Origin: an uncultured Arenicella sp.
GTDB taxonomy: Bacteria > Pseudomonadota > Gammaproteobacteria > Arenicellales > Arenicellaceae
Reading direction: 5' to 3'
Assembly: GCA_938045295.1 (NCBI GenBank)
Contig: CALINO010000004.1
Coordinates: 29,623-93,622 of the forward strand
DNA length: 64,000 nucleotides
Shown here: piece after piece, positions 44,633 to 53,986 of the stretch
How the letters are laid out: each line of letters opens with the position of its first letter
Numbering within the stretch: position 1 is the first letter of the stretch
Translations under genes and position numbers: made by a program
Notes under the pieces: generated by a model
What the model was told of the DNA's origin: nothing
Seen by the model: the letters and a program-made list of their open reading frames with translations, nothing else
Databases searched by the model: none

Positions 44633-44660
44633 AGCCAGCCGCTAGCTTTGTCTTCTTAGT

Positions 44661-45545
44661 TTAGCGATCCGAATTCTCCAACGCTAAAGACGCTATTATT
44701 TGTTCTATGGCGGCTTTGCGCGCGGTGGTTTTGCGCCAAACCAAGCCGATTGTTCGCGTGGGCGCAGGAGCTTTGAAAGGGATGTACGCAATGTTGTCTT
44801 CGGTGCGGTCAATCGCAATTTTAGGCATTAAGGTGATGCCAGTGCCGGCTTTTACCATTTGCCGCAGCGTTTCTAAGCTGGTGGCCTTGAAATCCATTTC
44901 TTGCGCCATGCCATGAAGCTGGCATATGTCGAGTGCTTGATCGCGCATGCAGTGCCCCTCTTCGAGTAATAGCAATGCATGGGCGCCCAAAGTGTGTTGT
45001 TCAATGTGCGTTAACTGGTTTAATTCGTGATCGATGGGCGTGGCCAGCATGAACTCATCATCAAACAACGGTTGACTCATCAACAGGTCGTCGTGCACCG
45101 GTAAGGCAAGTAATGCCGCATCAATTTGGCCGTGGCGTAGCTTTTCTAAAAGCTCGAAGGTTTTTTCTTCGATTAGAATTAAACGTAATTTCGGCATTAA
45201 CTCCTTTACGTTCGGTACCAGCTTGGGAAACACATAGCTGGCCAGAGTGGGAAATGCGCCCAACCTGAATGTGCCTGACATCGGGTCGCAACTGCTCTGA
45301 GCTATGTCGTTTATGGTGTCAATTTCATGCAGAATGCGGCGCGCTACCCCGGCAATTTGTTGGCCAACGTCGGTCAACATGACACGCCGATTGGTGCGCT
45401 CAAACAAAGTGATGCCAAGTTGGCGCTCCATTTTTTTTATTTGCCCGCTCAGCGTGGGTTGGCTGACATAACACTGCTCGGCGGCTTTACCAAAGTGTTC
45501 TAGTTCGGCAACCGCAAGAAAGTATTGAAGATCTTTTAGATTCAT
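44661..45545 (-). CDS. oxyR: LysR-type hydrogen peroxide regulator OxyR
   Basis: 294 residues. N-terminal winged helix-turn-helix (MNLKDLQYFLAVAELEHFGKAA, SQPTLSGQIKKME) and a LysR effector domain. The redox pair falls exactly at Cys199 and Cys208 in LEEGHCMRDQALDICQ, the positions of the E. coli sensor disulfide, with the TSLETLRQMVKAGTGITLMP block after it. Divergent from katG across 263 bp that contain an OxyR-like box close to the oxyR start, consistent with autoregulation and with activation of katG. Confidence 0.95.
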   Translation of the reverse strand: MNLKDLQYFLAVAELEHFGKAAEQCYVSQPTLSGQIKKMERQLGITLFERTNRRVMLTDVGQQIAGVARRILHEIDTINDIAQSSCDPMSGTFRLGAFPTLASYVFPKLVPNVKELMPKLRLILIEEKTFELLEKLRHGQIDAALLALPVHDDLLMSQPLFDDEFMLATPIDHELNQLTHIEQHTLGAHALLLLEEGHCMRDQALDICQLHGMAQEMDFKATSLETLRQMVKAGTGITLMPKIAIDRTEDNIAYIPFKAPAPTRTIGLVWRKTTARKAAIEQIIASLALENSDR

Positions 45546-45581
45546 GGTGGTTAAAGTGGCTAACGGTATTTTCGTTTTTTC

Positions 45582-45607
45582 CTATCAATGCTATAGAAAT
45601 AAACGAT
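45582..45607. promoter_or_regulatory. OxyR-box-like operator between oxyR and katG
   Basis: CTAT-N7-ATAG-N7-CGAT. The consensus OxyR site is four ATAG/CTAT tetrads at 7-bp spacing; three consecutive tetrads match here (third 3 of 4), while the leftmost is poor. It lies 37-62 bp upstream of the oxyR start codon, as expected for autorepression. The katG start is about 200 bp away. Confidence 0.6.
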
Positions 45608-45808
45608 TTGTTTTAGTTAATACTTATCATTATAGTTTTTTCAATAGGAATTAGCGATAACTGAATGGAGCATCACATAACAGTGATATGCGCTTGTTCC
45701 CAATACACACTTCAACAACAGCCTGGAACGTTGAAGAGAATAGGCCAGTTGAGCCCCACTGACACAGGCTTAATTGACCAACTACCGACCTAACTAATGG
45801 TGAAAACT

Positions 45809-48091
45809 ATGAAAATAAGCAAACGATTAAGAAGAGCCGCCTTATTCGGTGTGTGCTCAAGTATGCTGTGTTCCTTTACAGCATTTTCTGAAACCTCATC
45901 AAGCGTCAGCAAACCTAAGGGCGCTATTGGCAGTGATAATGTTCATGCCGGTAAAGCCAAATCCAATCAATTTTGGTGGCCAGATCAATTAGATTTGTCT
46001 TCATTGCGTGACCACGATGCACGCTCCAACCCGTTTGGTGATGATTTCAATTACGCCAAAGAGTTCGCCAAACTCGATATGGCCGAAGTGAAAACACAAT
46101 TAAATGAGCTTCTAACAACCTCACAAGACTGGTGGCCTGCCGATTTTGGTAATTATGGGCCGTTTTTTATTCGTATGTCATGGCACAGTGCTGGCACCTA
46201 TCGCACCTTAGACGGTCGCGGTGGCGGTGACGGCGGGCAAATGCGCTTTAATCCATTGAACAGCTGGCCGGATAACGGCAATCTAGACAAGGCTCGCCGA
46301 TTGCTGTGGCCCATTAAACAGAAATATGGCCGTGCCTTATCATGGGGTGATTTAATGATTCTTGCGGGCAATGTGTCGCTAGAGAATATGGGTTTTAAAA
46401 CCTACGGTTTTGCCGCAGGCCGCCATGATGATTGGGAGCCGGATTTAGTCTATTGGGGGCCAGAAGTTGAAATGCTCGCCAGTGACCGCCGTGGTAAAGG
46501 CGGTAAACTTAAGCGGCCATTAGGTGCGGCTCACATGGGGTTGATCTATGTAAACCCAGAAGGCCCAATGGGCAAACCTGACCCCGTAGCATCTGCGAAA
46601 AACATTCGAGAAGCGTTTGGCCGCATGGCCATGAATGACGAAGAAACCGTGGCGTTGGTTGCCGGTGGTCATACCTTCGGCAAAATGCACGGTGCGCATA
46701 AGGTAGGCAAGTGCGTTGGCCGTGAACCCGGTGCGGCGGCTCTTGAAGAGCAGGGCTTGGGTTGGAAAAACAAATGCGGTAAAGGGCATTCTGAAGACAC
46801 GGTTACCAGTGGCTTGGAAGGCGCTTGGACACAAGCCCCCACGCGTTGGACCACGCTCTATCTTTCAAACTTATTAAATATGGAGTGGAAAGAGTCACGC
46901 AGCCCAGCCGGTGCCATTCAATGGATACCCAGCGATGAGTCATTACACAACTCAGTGCCCGATGCGCACGTTAAAGGTAAAACTAACCCGCCAGTCATGA
47001 CCACGGCTGACTTGGCGCTGAAGTTTGACCCTGAGTATAAAAAAATTGCGGAACGCTTTTTGGCCGACCCAGAAGAGTATCGTTTAGCGTTTGCTAAAGC
47101 GTGGTACAAACTCACACATCGAGATATGGGGCCTAGATCACGTTACTTAGGTGATGACATTCCCAGTGAGGAGTTGATTTGGCAAGACCCAGTGCCGGCG
47201 GCGGATTATCAAACCGTTAGCCAGCGTGATGCAAAGAACCTGAAAAAGAAAATTCTAGCATCTGGGTTAACCGTGCCTGAGTTGGTACGTACGGCTTGGG
47301 CATCGGCGTCCAGTTTCCGCGCCAGTGACATGCGTGGTGGTGCTAATGGCGGGCGCTTATTACTAGAGCCGCAAAAAAATTGGCAAGTGAATAACCCGGC
47401 TGAACTGACAAAGGTAGCCGCAGCGCTAAACGAAATTCAGCAAGACTTTAATCAGTCATCTGGCCGTAAGCAGATTTCAATGGCCGACTTAATCGTGTTA
47501 GGCGGCGCGGCAGCGATTGAAAAAGCCGCGGCGGATGCGGGCGTCGATGTTGATGTTCCGTTTTCAGCTGGGCGTACTGATGCCACGCAAGCACAAACCG
47601 ACGTTGTTTCTTTTGATTTGCTAAAACCAACGGCCGATGCGTTTCGTAACTACTACAACGTAAATAGCAGTTATCGTTCGCCTACTGAAATGCTGGTTGA
47701 TAAAGCCGACCAACTCAGCCTAACGGTGCCTGAAATGACGGTGCTGCTGGGTGGTATGCGTTCTTTAGGCGCTAATGCCGATGGGTCTAACCTGGGTGTA
47801 TTAACGGCGCAGCCTGGCACTCTAAGTAATGACTTCTTTGTTAACTTGCTGGATATGTCTACCAAATGGCGTAAAACAGACCGTGGTGATGTGTATCAAG
47901 GGCTTGACCGCAGCACTGGCGATTTGAAGTACACGGCCACCCCTGTTGATTTGGTGTTTGGTTCAAACTCAGAGTTGCGTGCCATTGCCGAGGTGTATGC
48001 GTTCGACGGTTCGAAACAGAAGTTTGTTTCTGACTTTGTCAACGCTTGGGTAAAAGTGATGCAGCTAGACCGCTTTGACCTTGGTTCTTAA
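45809..48091 (+). CDS. katG: Exported catalase-peroxidase
   Basis: Haem catalase-peroxidase removing hydrogen peroxide. ATG 45809 has a GGTGA site, giving 760 residues. The N-terminus [26 protein letters not shown] is a signal peptide, so this is the periplasmic KatG2/KatP-like form rather than the cytoplasmic enzyme. Distal pocket Arg122-Trp125-His126 in [11 protein letters not shown], adduct tyrosine in [11 protein letters not shown], methionine region RMAMNDEET and proximal His in [13 protein letters not shown] are all present. The second, degenerate peroxidase domain ([20 protein letters not shown] onward) is complete. Divergent from oxyR, so likely peroxide-induced. Confidence 0.95.
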   Translation: MKISKRLRRAALFGVCSSMLCSFTAFSETSSSVSKPKGAIGSDNVHAGKAKSNQFWWPDQLDLSSLRDHDARSNPFGDDFNYAKEFAKLDMAEVKTQLNELLTTSQDWWPADFGNYGPFFIRMSWHSAGTYRTLDGRGGGDGGQMRFNPLNSWPDNGNLDKARRLLWPIKQKYGRALSWGDLMILAGNVSLENMGFKTYGFAAGRHDDWEPDLVYWGPEVEMLASDRRGKGGKLKRPLGAAHMGLIYVNPEGPMGKPDPVASAKNIREAFGRMAMNDEETVALVAGGHTFGKMHGAHKVGKCVGREPGAAALEEQGLGWKNKCGKGHSEDTVTSGLEGAWTQAPTRWTTLYLSNLLNMEWKESRSPAGAIQWIPSDESLHNSVPDAHVKGKTNPPVMTTADLALKFDPEYKKIAERFLADPEEYRLAFAKAWYKLTHRDMGPRSRYLGDDIPSEELIWQDPVPAADYQTVSQRDAKNLKKKILASGLTVPELVRTAWASASSFRASDMRGGANGGRLLLEPQKNWQVNNPAELTKVAAALNEIQQDFNQSSGRKQISMADLIVLGGAAAIEKAAADAGVDVDVPFSAGRTDATQAQTDVVSFDLLKPTADAFRNYYNVNSSYRSPTEMLVDKADQLSLTVPEMTVLLGGMRSLGANADGSNLGVLTAQPGTLSNDFFVNLLDMSTKWRKTDRGDVYQGLDRSTGDLKYTATPVDLVFGSNSELRAIAEVYAFDGSKQKFVSDFVNAWVKVMQLDRFDLGS

Positions 48092-48140
48092 GTCACATTT
48101 AACCGTGTAAGCTGTAGGCCGCGAGTTTAAGCGGTGATAC

Positions 48141-48181
48141 AAAAAGCGCCACCAGCACGTTGTTGTTTGTGGCGTTTTTTT
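48141..48181 (+). terminator. Intrinsic terminator after katG
   Basis: AAAAAGCGCCAC ... GTGGCGTTTTTTT: a 6-bp GC stem extended by A-T pairs, with an 18-base loop and a T7 run, 50 bp past katG. Confidence 0.82.
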
Positions 48182-48363
48182 GTGGATTTTTTTTGTTGGA
48201 TTCAAGGTGCTGAAGAGAAAAATTAAACACAGCGCATCGTCATTTTTTTGCACTTACACCGTTCTATTTCTAGTGGGTGCTAAAATTGTCATGAAGCAGT
48301 GCTTTATGCCGTACTATCAGTGCGGCACGCTGTTTAATTTAATCGTCAGTCAAGGTATTAACA

Positions 48364-49572
48364 ATGCAAAAAAGAATTCGTTTTGAAAACCGAGCTGGCA
48401 TATCGTTGTCAGCGGTCTTACACACCCCCGACATCATCCAAACGAAAGCATACGCCTTGTACGCGCATTGCTTTACCTGCACAAAAAGTATTAAGGCGGC
48501 GGTTACCATTGCCACCATATTAGAACGTCAGGGTATTGCCACGTTGCGCATTGATTTTACTGGGCTTGGAGGCAGTAAAGGTGACTTTGCCGACAGTAAT
48601 TTTTCCACCGACGTTGCGGACCTTATTGATGCCGCCAATTATTTGGCGAACAACCATCATGCACCGCAATTACTCATTGGCCACTCTCTAGGCGGCACCG
48701 CCATATTAGCGGCTGCCAGCGACATTAGCAGCGCTAAAGCGGTTGTTAGTATTGGCTCACCCGCCAAGCCAAGCCATATTTTGCATTTGCTCGAAGAGCA
48801 TTTAAATACGTTGCGAGTACAAGGCCAAGCGGAAGTTAAATTGGCCGGCCGCCCGTTCTCGTTTAAGCAAAGCTTTGTTGACGATGTTAGTAGCAATGAG
48901 GTTGATTACCGTAATTTGCGTAAAGCCTTAATGGTGATGCATGCGCCACTTGACGATACGGTCAGTGTTGATGAGGCGGGTAAAATTTTTGCCGCCGCCA
49001 TGCACCCTAAAAGTTTCGTCAGTTTGGATGGCGCCGATCATTTGTTGAACAATACGCAAGACGCCGAATACGCGGCCAATGTGATTGCCAACTGGGCCGA
49101 CCGGTATATAGAACCATTAGCTATTGCTGATGACGTTGATCAAGGCGTAACCGTAACCGGCAATACTCAACAAGGCTTCTTGTGCAAAGTAGAAGCCAAT
49201 GGGCATCGTTTTGCTGCCGACGAACCGCTTTCTTTCGGTGGTACGAATTTAGGGCCATCGCCTTATGACTATTTAGCCGCCGCACTGGGTACGTGCACGG
49301 TCATGACTTTGAACATGTACGCTCGGCATAAAAAAATAAAACTCGAATCAGCGTCGGTTAACGTACAACATCAACGAGTGCATGTGAAAGATTGCGAAGA
49401 GTGTGAGTCACAGACTAAAAAAGTAGACCAGTTAACACGAGTGATTCATTTGAAGGGTGAACTCAGCGAGGCGCAACAAAAACGCATGCTGGAAATTGCT
49501 GACCGTTGCCCAGTACACAAGACATTGGAAAACGACATACAGGTGGTGAGTCAGTTTGCCAATGAACCTTGA
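48364..49572 (+). CDS. Alpha/beta hydrolase - OsmC fusion protein
   Basis: 402 residues with two domains. Residues about 1-255 are an alpha/beta hydrolase with nucleophile elbow IGHSLGGTA, acid region HAPLDDTVS and histidine in DGADHLLNN. Residues about 265-400 are OsmC/Ohr-like, with both peroxidatic and resolving cysteines in ALGTCTVMTLNMYA and EIADRCPVHKTLE. OsmC proteins reduce organic hydroperoxides. This fused architecture occurs in many bacteria, usually without known substrate. Its position after katG and oxyR fits a peroxide-defence role, although a terminator separates it from katG. Confidence 0.9.
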   Translation: MQKRIRFENRAGISLSAVLHTPDIIQTKAYALYAHCFTCTKSIKAAVTIATILERQGIATLRIDFTGLGGSKGDFADSNFSTDVADLIDAANYLANNHHAPQLLIGHSLGGTAILAAASDISSAKAVVSIGSPAKPSHILHLLEEHLNTLRVQGQAEVKLAGRPFSFKQSFVDDVSSNEVDYRNLRKALMVMHAPLDDTVSVDEAGKIFAAAMHPKSFVSLDGADHLLNNTQDAEYAANVIANWADRYIEPLAIADDVDQGVTVTGNTQQGFLCKVEANGHRFAADEPLSFGGTNLGPSPYDYLAAALGTCTVMTLNMYARHKKIKLESASVNVQHQRVHVKDCEECESQTKKVDQLTRVIHLKGELSEAQQKRMLEIADRCPVHKTLENDIQVVSQFANEP

Positions 49573-49600
49573 GAGATGGCAAGCGGTAGCGTGTGAACGG

Positions 49601-50083
49601 TTATAGGTTTTTTTGCCAGAACAGGGCTTTGCCCATGCTGGCATCCAGCTCGTAGCCATCAAAACCAAATTTAATATATGACTTTTGTGCGCCCGTATTG
49701 CCTTCTAACACTTCCAGTGTGATTTTGCAGCAGCCGGTCTCCCGAGCCCGACTTTCAACGCAGGCCAACATTTTTTGACAAACTCCAAGCCTTCTAAATT
49801 TGTCGGCCACGACGATGTCGTGAATATTAATTAATGGCTGGCAGCGAAATGTGGAGAACGCTTCAAAGCAGTTAATTAAGCCAGCCGGCTCATCATTGAC
49901 ATAACTAATCACACTAAAAGCATGAGGTGTTTTCGACAATTCGGTTGTTAGGTTTTGTTTAACAAACTCGGTTAAAGGAACCCCGCCACCCATGGGGTCT
50001 TGCGCATACATGTCGAGCAGTTCAACAATGTCATTGGCGTGTTGTTGGTTTGTATAGTCGGCGAATAACACTTCAATATTCAT
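49601..50083 (-). CDS. GNAT family N-acetyltransferase
   Basis: 160 residues. Acetyl-CoA-binding core: NIHDIVVADKFRRLGVCQKMLACVESRARETG (the motif A region R/Q-x-x-G-x-G/A is here RRLGVCQ, with Val in place of Gly), followed by CCKITLEVLEGNTGAQKSYIKFGFDGYELD typical of motif B. Substrate cannot be told. It is convergent with the hydrolase-OsmC gene (28 bp apart). Confidence 0.8.
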   Translation of the reverse strand: MNIEVLFADYTNQQHANDIVELLDMYAQDPMGGGVPLTEFVKQNLTTELSKTPHAFSVISYVNDEPAGLINCFEAFSTFRCQPLINIHDIVVADKFRRLGVCQKMLACVESRARETGCCKITLEVLEGNTGAQKSYIKFGFDGYELDASMGKALFWQKNL

Positions 50084-50247
50084 TGGGCTCTCAAAAATAA
50101 ACAGTGGGTTAATTAATGTAACTGGCCTGTCGACTGAGTGTAAGGCCGTATTATGTGAGATTTAATCTAATCGACTTATGCCTCGATTACAAAAAATCTC
50201 AGAAGTTCAATCTAGAGGTCTAATTCAGAGATCCAATATCGAAGCGT

Positions 50248-50286
50248 AAAAAAAGGCCTGCGACATTTAATGCCGCAGGCCTTTTT
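50248..50286 (-). terminator. Intrinsic terminator after the spondin/CHRD gene
   Basis: AAAAAGGCCTGCG ... CGCAGGCCTTTTT hairpin, 30 bp past the stop, with A and T runs on both sides, so active on the minus transcript and possibly bidirectional. Confidence 0.85.
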
Positions 50287-50315
50287 ATTAAGACTAAAGT
50301 ACTTTTATTTAACGT

Positions 50316-51521
50316 TTAGTACTTATCAACTTCAGTTAACTGGCCACGCAGCTCGCCGGCTGGGTTTCGGTCTGTATGAATGTTGACATAGATACGGCCT
50401 TCTTGAATTGCAGCCACTAACGCATCAAGTGGTTGGCCTTGCAGCGGGCCTACTAAATCAGCCGCCTCAAGATTGGATGCTAAGCGTCGGACACGGCCGG
50501 AACTAAAGCCACCGTCGGCGAGTAAATTAGCCACTACAGGGCCGTTTTCACCCGCAGCACCTAAGTGCAAATGCGCCATGGTGATGTCAGTTCGACGAGA
50601 AAGACGTGCTATGCCTGCCAACAGGTTTAAGGTGCGACCCTCATCAATTAGGCTTGCTTGAGTCACGCCGAATGCACGAGTGTTCACGCGAGGAACTTCA
50701 TTTTTTCCTAACAAGAAAGTGCTGAATAGTAAATTCTCAGTGATTGCCGGTGCGGCCGTGAATTTAACTTTCAAGAATGAATAACCATTTTGAGAAAAGT
50801 CACTTTCACTGAAACGGTTGTCATCCAAAATACCACCGCTGCCGCGTGATAAGAAACCTGTAATGCCATTAATGTCAGAGCCTAAGGTGCCAATATTGCC
50901 GCCTTCGTCGATGCCTGTGTTAGGTGCGCTTTGACCAAAAAATGCGGTGTTGGCAGGGACTTCATCATTTACTTCCGTGCCGGCATCTAAGGTCTCAGTA
51001 CCGCTCACAAAAAAGCTCTGAGCAACGAATTCACCTTGGTCGTTAAATAATTCATGTGCCACGGGGCTGCCGTTAGAAATACAGAAATCGTTACTTGGTA
51101 TTACCATTGAGGCGTAACTTAAGTAGCGTGTATTTGGATCATTTGAGTCAACCACAAAGCTGAACGATGACATTTCACCAGGGGCGATAGGGCCATTTGG
51201 GCCTGGGATGGTGGTTTGTTGGCCAAGTGGTTGTAGCGACGTAAAGTCGGCTGAAATGGCGGCTGTGTCGCCGTCTTCACAAATTGATTCAAGTGCGCGT
51301 GAGCCTGCGATAGGTCTAGAGTTGGCGGGCGTATTACCGTTATAGGTGTCGAAGGCCGCACCGTCATGCAGGCCAATCCAAACAGGGGTTAAAAAGGTGC
51401 CTTGCATTGGTGCCACGTTTTCAATATGTACGGTGACTCTAACGGGTTCGGCGTTTGCGATTGCGCTATTTAAGCCTCCAGTCGCCAGAGCTAATAGTGC
51501 GAGTTTGGTTTTCATAGTCAT
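50316..51521 (-). CDS. Secreted spondin_N - CHRD domain protein
   Basis: 401 residues with signal peptide MTMKTKLALLALATGGLNSAIANA. The first part (VRVTVHIENVAPMQGTFLTPVWIGLHDGAAFDTYN) is a bacterial spondin_N domain, continuing to about residue 200. The last 120 residues are a CHRD domain (HLHLGAAGENGPVVANLL, GRIYVNIHTDRNPAGELRGQL). Both are extracellular modules known from animal matrix proteins and found in many environmental bacteria. Start supported by AGGAAT 6 bases upstream. It follows an outer-membrane barrel gene and both diverge from an ECF sigma operon. Confidence 0.88.
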   Translation of the reverse strand: MTMKTKLALLALATGGLNSAIANAEPVRVTVHIENVAPMQGTFLTPVWIGLHDGAAFDTYNGNTPANSRPIAGSRALESICEDGDTAAISADFTSLQPLGQQTTIPGPNGPIAPGEMSSFSFVVDSNDPNTRYLSYASMVIPSNDFCISNGSPVAHELFNDQGEFVAQSFFVSGTETLDAGTEVNDEVPANTAFFGQSAPNTGIDEGGNIGTLGSDINGITGFLSRGSGGILDDNRFSESDFSQNGYSFLKVKFTAAPAITENLLFSTFLLGKNEVPRVNTRAFGVTQASLIDEGRTLNLLAGIARLSRRTDITMAHLHLGAAGENGPVVANLLADGGFSSGRVRRLASNLEAADLVGPLQGQPLDALVAAIQEGRIYVNIHTDRNPAGELRGQLTEVDKY

Positions 51522-51556
51522 GATTTATTCCTTTAATAGGTAGGGTTGATGTAAGT

Positions 51557-51593
51557 CTGGCCGCTAAATAATAAGTGATGTTTTAGCGGCCAG
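51557..51593 (-). other. Stem-loop in leader of the spondin/CHRD gene
   Basis: Perfect 12-bp inverted repeat CTGGCCGCTAAA / TTTAGCGGCCAG with a 13-base loop, 36 bases upstream of the CHRD start codon. No T run; possible mRNA 5' structure, processing site or operator. Confidence 0.55.
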
Positions 51594-51682
51594 GTTGGTT
51601 ATCAGAAGCACTTAAGAACGTACCGATGACGGCTCCCCAACCCGAGTCTGGTCAAAGGCACGCTCTTAAGTTCTAAGCGGGC

Positions 51683-52408
51683 TTAGAAGCGAATATTGAC
51701 GCCAACATTAAACGAGTCAAAACTAAAGTCGCCCGATTGAGTGGTTGTGGCTAGACCACCAGGGCCGCCGCCGCGTCTTGAGAATTCAATGTCGTCTACG
51801 TCGTTGCTGGTGTATTCAACGAAGGCTTCAATGTTGTCGTTAAACTGATAGCCCAGGCCAGCGCGCAGCTCGATTGAGGTGGCACTATCACTGCCAATAA
51901 CAAATGGTGGTTGTGTGCCAGGCTCAGCGTTTACAGACATGCCATAACGAGCTTCAGGGGTTAAGTCGGATTGGCCAACGCCTAAGCCTAAGTAAGGCTT
52001 AAAGCTGCCAAGTGCAAATTGATATTTAACTCGCGCTAACACCGTTTCTACTTCGGCAGAGCCCACTGATCGGCCTTCATTCGCGAAGAAGTTATTGTCC
52101 ATAAAGCGTAGGTTTTCAAGGTCGTGCTCTGAGTTTGAGTAGTTCAACTCCACGCTGATTGTATTGCCATTACCCGAGGTAAATAGTGTGCGGCCAACAG
52201 TGATGCCAAACCCTGTTTCATTGTCAGTGTCGACGCCAATACGGCGTGTTACACCGCCTACGGGTGCGGTGCTTTGTGTATCAATGCTGTCTAAGTCCGT
52301 TTGGCTGGCATTAGCGCCGATGTACCAAGGGTTATCGGCAGCATTTGCATTAGTAGCGGCCAGTGTGGTGGCTAGACCAAGAAGTAGGTATGTCTGTTTG
52401 ATTTTCAT
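51683..52408 (-). CDS. Outer-membrane beta-barrel protein (OmpA/OmpW-type 8-strand)
   Basis: 241 residues with signal peptide MKIKQTYLLLGLATTLAATNANA. Mature part shows alternating strands ending in the classical C-terminal aromatic VGVNIRF. Motifs PWYIGANASQTDLD, FGITVGRTLF, ARVKYQFALGSFKPYLGLGVG and LGYQFNDNIEAFVEYTS are typical of the outer membrane protein beta-barrel (OMP_b-brl) family. Same strand as the spondin/CHRD gene (161 bp apart); divergent from the ECF sigma gene. Confidence 0.85.
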   Translation of the reverse strand: MKIKQTYLLLGLATTLAATNANAADNPWYIGANASQTDLDSIDTQSTAPVGGVTRRIGVDTDNETGFGITVGRTLFTSGNGNTISVELNYSNSEHDLENLRFMDNNFFANEGRSVGSAEVETVLARVKYQFALGSFKPYLGLGVGQSDLTPEARYGMSVNAEPGTQPPFVIGSDSATSIELRAGLGYQFNDNIEAFVEYTSNDVDDIEFSRRGGGPGGLATTTQSGDFSFDSFNVGVNIRF

Positions 52409-52561
52409 AATATTCTCTTTAATTGAGTGAACTCAAAATTAACTAACTCAGGTGATATTTCTTAGCTTTAGAAGGTCAGCTATTAGTAAGGCTTGAAATG
52501 GTTTGCTATTTCAAGCCGCAGAAAAATCATCCGCTCTCATTGGTGTGTGCGCATAAATGGC

Positions 52562-52603
52562 AAAAAGGTTCAAAAATTTATTTTTATTTTTTTGAACCTT
52601 TTT
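52562..52603. promoter_or_regulatory. Symmetric inverted repeat between barrel gene and ECF sigma gene
   Basis: Arms AAAAAGGTTCAAAAA and TTTTTGAACCTTTTT, perfect over 15 bp, with 12 A/T bases between. Each strand reads TTGAACCTTTTT outward. GAACCTT-like sequences are typical ECF -35 elements, so this could be two back-to-back ECF promoters; alternatively it is a hairpin attenuator. It lies 47 bp before the sigma start and about 154 bp before the barrel gene. Confidence 0.5.
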
Positions 52604-52649
52604 AAGCCGATGGGCCACCTATAAGTATGAGCACAGGGTTGAGCACCCA

Positions 52650-53234
52650 ATGACAATGACTTTGACATCATCTAATCCGTTTAAGTTGGCCAATTTGGAA
52701 GACCACCAGCTTGTGGTAGCAATCGCTGAGCAGCGAGACAAAAAAGCATTGGCTGAATTGTACGAGCGTTATCGATACAATTTGAGCGGGTTTTTAAGTC
52801 GCCAGCTTTATCAAGAGAAGTTGGTGGGTGAGGTGTATAACGATGTAATGATGATGGTGTGGCAAAAAGCCGATTCATTTCGTGGTGACTCTAAAGTATC
52901 AACCTGGATTTATGGCATTGCTTATCGTTTATGTTTATCGCATGTGCGAAAAGAAATGAAACACACGAAAAATGCTAATGAGGCTGACTTCGATACTATG
53001 CCAGCCAATGCTGAAGTCGCAGACGCAGATTTCCAAGATCAACGTCAGGAGTTAAGGCGTGCAATAGCCGAGCTTAACGAAAATCATAGAGCGGTGATTG
53101 AACTGGTGTATTTTTCAGGGCACAGCCTGAATGACGTGGCCGAAATTATTGATAAGCCACTCAATACGGTAAAAACGCGTTTGTTTCACGCAAGGCAAAA
53201 ATTGAAAAGTTTAATAAATGATCAATCAGATTGA
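52650..53234 (+). CDS. ECF-type RNA polymerase sigma factor
   Basis: 194 residues. Region 2 (ALAELYERYRYNLSGFLSRQL, DVMMMVWQKADSFRGDSKVSTWIYGIAYRLCLSHVRK) and region 4 (LRRAIAELNENHRAVIELVYFSGHSLNDVAEIIDKPLNTVKTRLFHARQKLK) are clear, with no region 3, so a group 4 sigma. Anti-sigma and subtilase genes follow closely. It likely transcribes its own operon and the divergent barrel/CHRD genes. Confidence 0.92.
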   Translation: MTMTLTSSNPFKLANLEDHQLVVAIAEQRDKKALAELYERYRYNLSGFLSRQLYQEKLVGEVYNDVMMMVWQKADSFRGDSKVSTWIYGIAYRLCLSHVRKEMKHTKNANEADFDTMPANAEVADADFQDQRQELRRAIAELNENHRAVIELVYFSGHSLNDVAEIIDKPLNTVKTRLFHARQKLKSLINDQSD

Positions 53235-53256
53235 TCGTGATGAAATGGGTATAACA

Positions 53257-53976
53257 ATGAATTCTTCTGATGATAAATCCGAAATGTTGCGTGAGTTGGC
53301 AATCTTCGATTACGTTTCAGGCAATCAATCGGCTTCGGCGCGACGTAATTTTGAAGCAATGATGGCGCAAGATGAAACGCTCAATGAAGCGGTTAATGCG
53401 GAAATCAAGCTGCGTGATCGATTGTCAGCTACCAATGAGCAAGCGTTAATACCTAGGTCAAATTTTGATGCGCTATTGCAACGAATTGATTCAGAAGAAC
53501 AGGCGCAGAGAGAACAAGAGCAAGGTCAAGAATTTTATGTGGCCGACACTGTGTCTGAGTGGAGCGCTTCCGGCCGTAATTCGGCGAAAAAACGTGGTCG
53601 CTTTGCCCTTGTTCCAGTTTCACTGGCCTCATCCTTTTTGTTAGCCGCCATCGTGCTCAGTGTTGGGTATTTGAATTTAACAGAGCCTCACTTTAATACT
53701 CTGTCTGATGAGGCGGCTTCAGCGCAAGTGGAATTCACCACGTTGGCGGATCAAGGCCGGCTGGCTAAACTTACATTGTCGGGCAATATGACGGCGCAGC
53801 AAGTGAGTCAAATTTTGAATGACCATCAACTTAAGGCTTTTGAGTCAGGGGCTAATAACGGGCATATTTATGTTTATGCACAGACCCCTATTTCAGGCCA
53901 GCAACTGGCAACTTGGCAAGCGGATGCACGCATTAGCAATGCCGCTGTATTCAGTGCTGATAATCTAAAGCAATAG
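53257..53976 (+). CDS. Anti-sigma factor-like membrane protein
   Basis: 239 residues when started at ATG 53257 (MNSSDDKSEMLRELAIFDYVSG), which aligns best with anti-sigma N-termini; an ATG at 53218, overlapping the sigma gene, is possible. Cytoplasmic helical domain of about 110 residues, basic stop (SAKKRGRFALVP), one transmembrane helix (VSLASSFLLAAIVLSVGYL) and a periplasmic domain of about 95 residues that resembles a swapped ACT/DUF-like sensor fold (AKLTLSGNMTAQQVSQILNDHQL). No ZAS zinc motif is present. It most likely holds the ECF sigma at the membrane until a periplasmic signal. Confidence 0.75.
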   Translation: MNSSDDKSEMLRELAIFDYVSGNQSASARRNFEAMMAQDETLNEAVNAEIKLRDRLSATNEQALIPRSNFDALLQRIDSEEQAQREQEQGQEFYVADTVSEWSASGRNSAKKRGRFALVPVSLASSFLLAAIVLSVGYLNLTEPHFNTLSDEAASAQVEFTTLADQGRLAKLTLSGNMTAQQVSQILNDHQLKAFESGANNGHIYVYAQTPISGQQLATWQADARISNAAVFSADNLKQ

Positions 53977-53986
53977 TGGTGAATGT

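Noticed and set aside
48180-48386. 68-residue plus-strand ORF between katG and the hydrolase-OsmC gene
   Set aside because: Starts inside the katG terminator, lacks a ribosome binding site and overlaps the next gene; composition is that of translated non-coding AT-rich DNA.
51610-51671. Inverted repeat ACTTAAGA ... TCTTAAGT between barrel and CHRD genes
   Set aside because: Arms of 8 bp, 46 bp apart, without a tail; could easily be chance, and the nearby 12-bp stem is the better structure.
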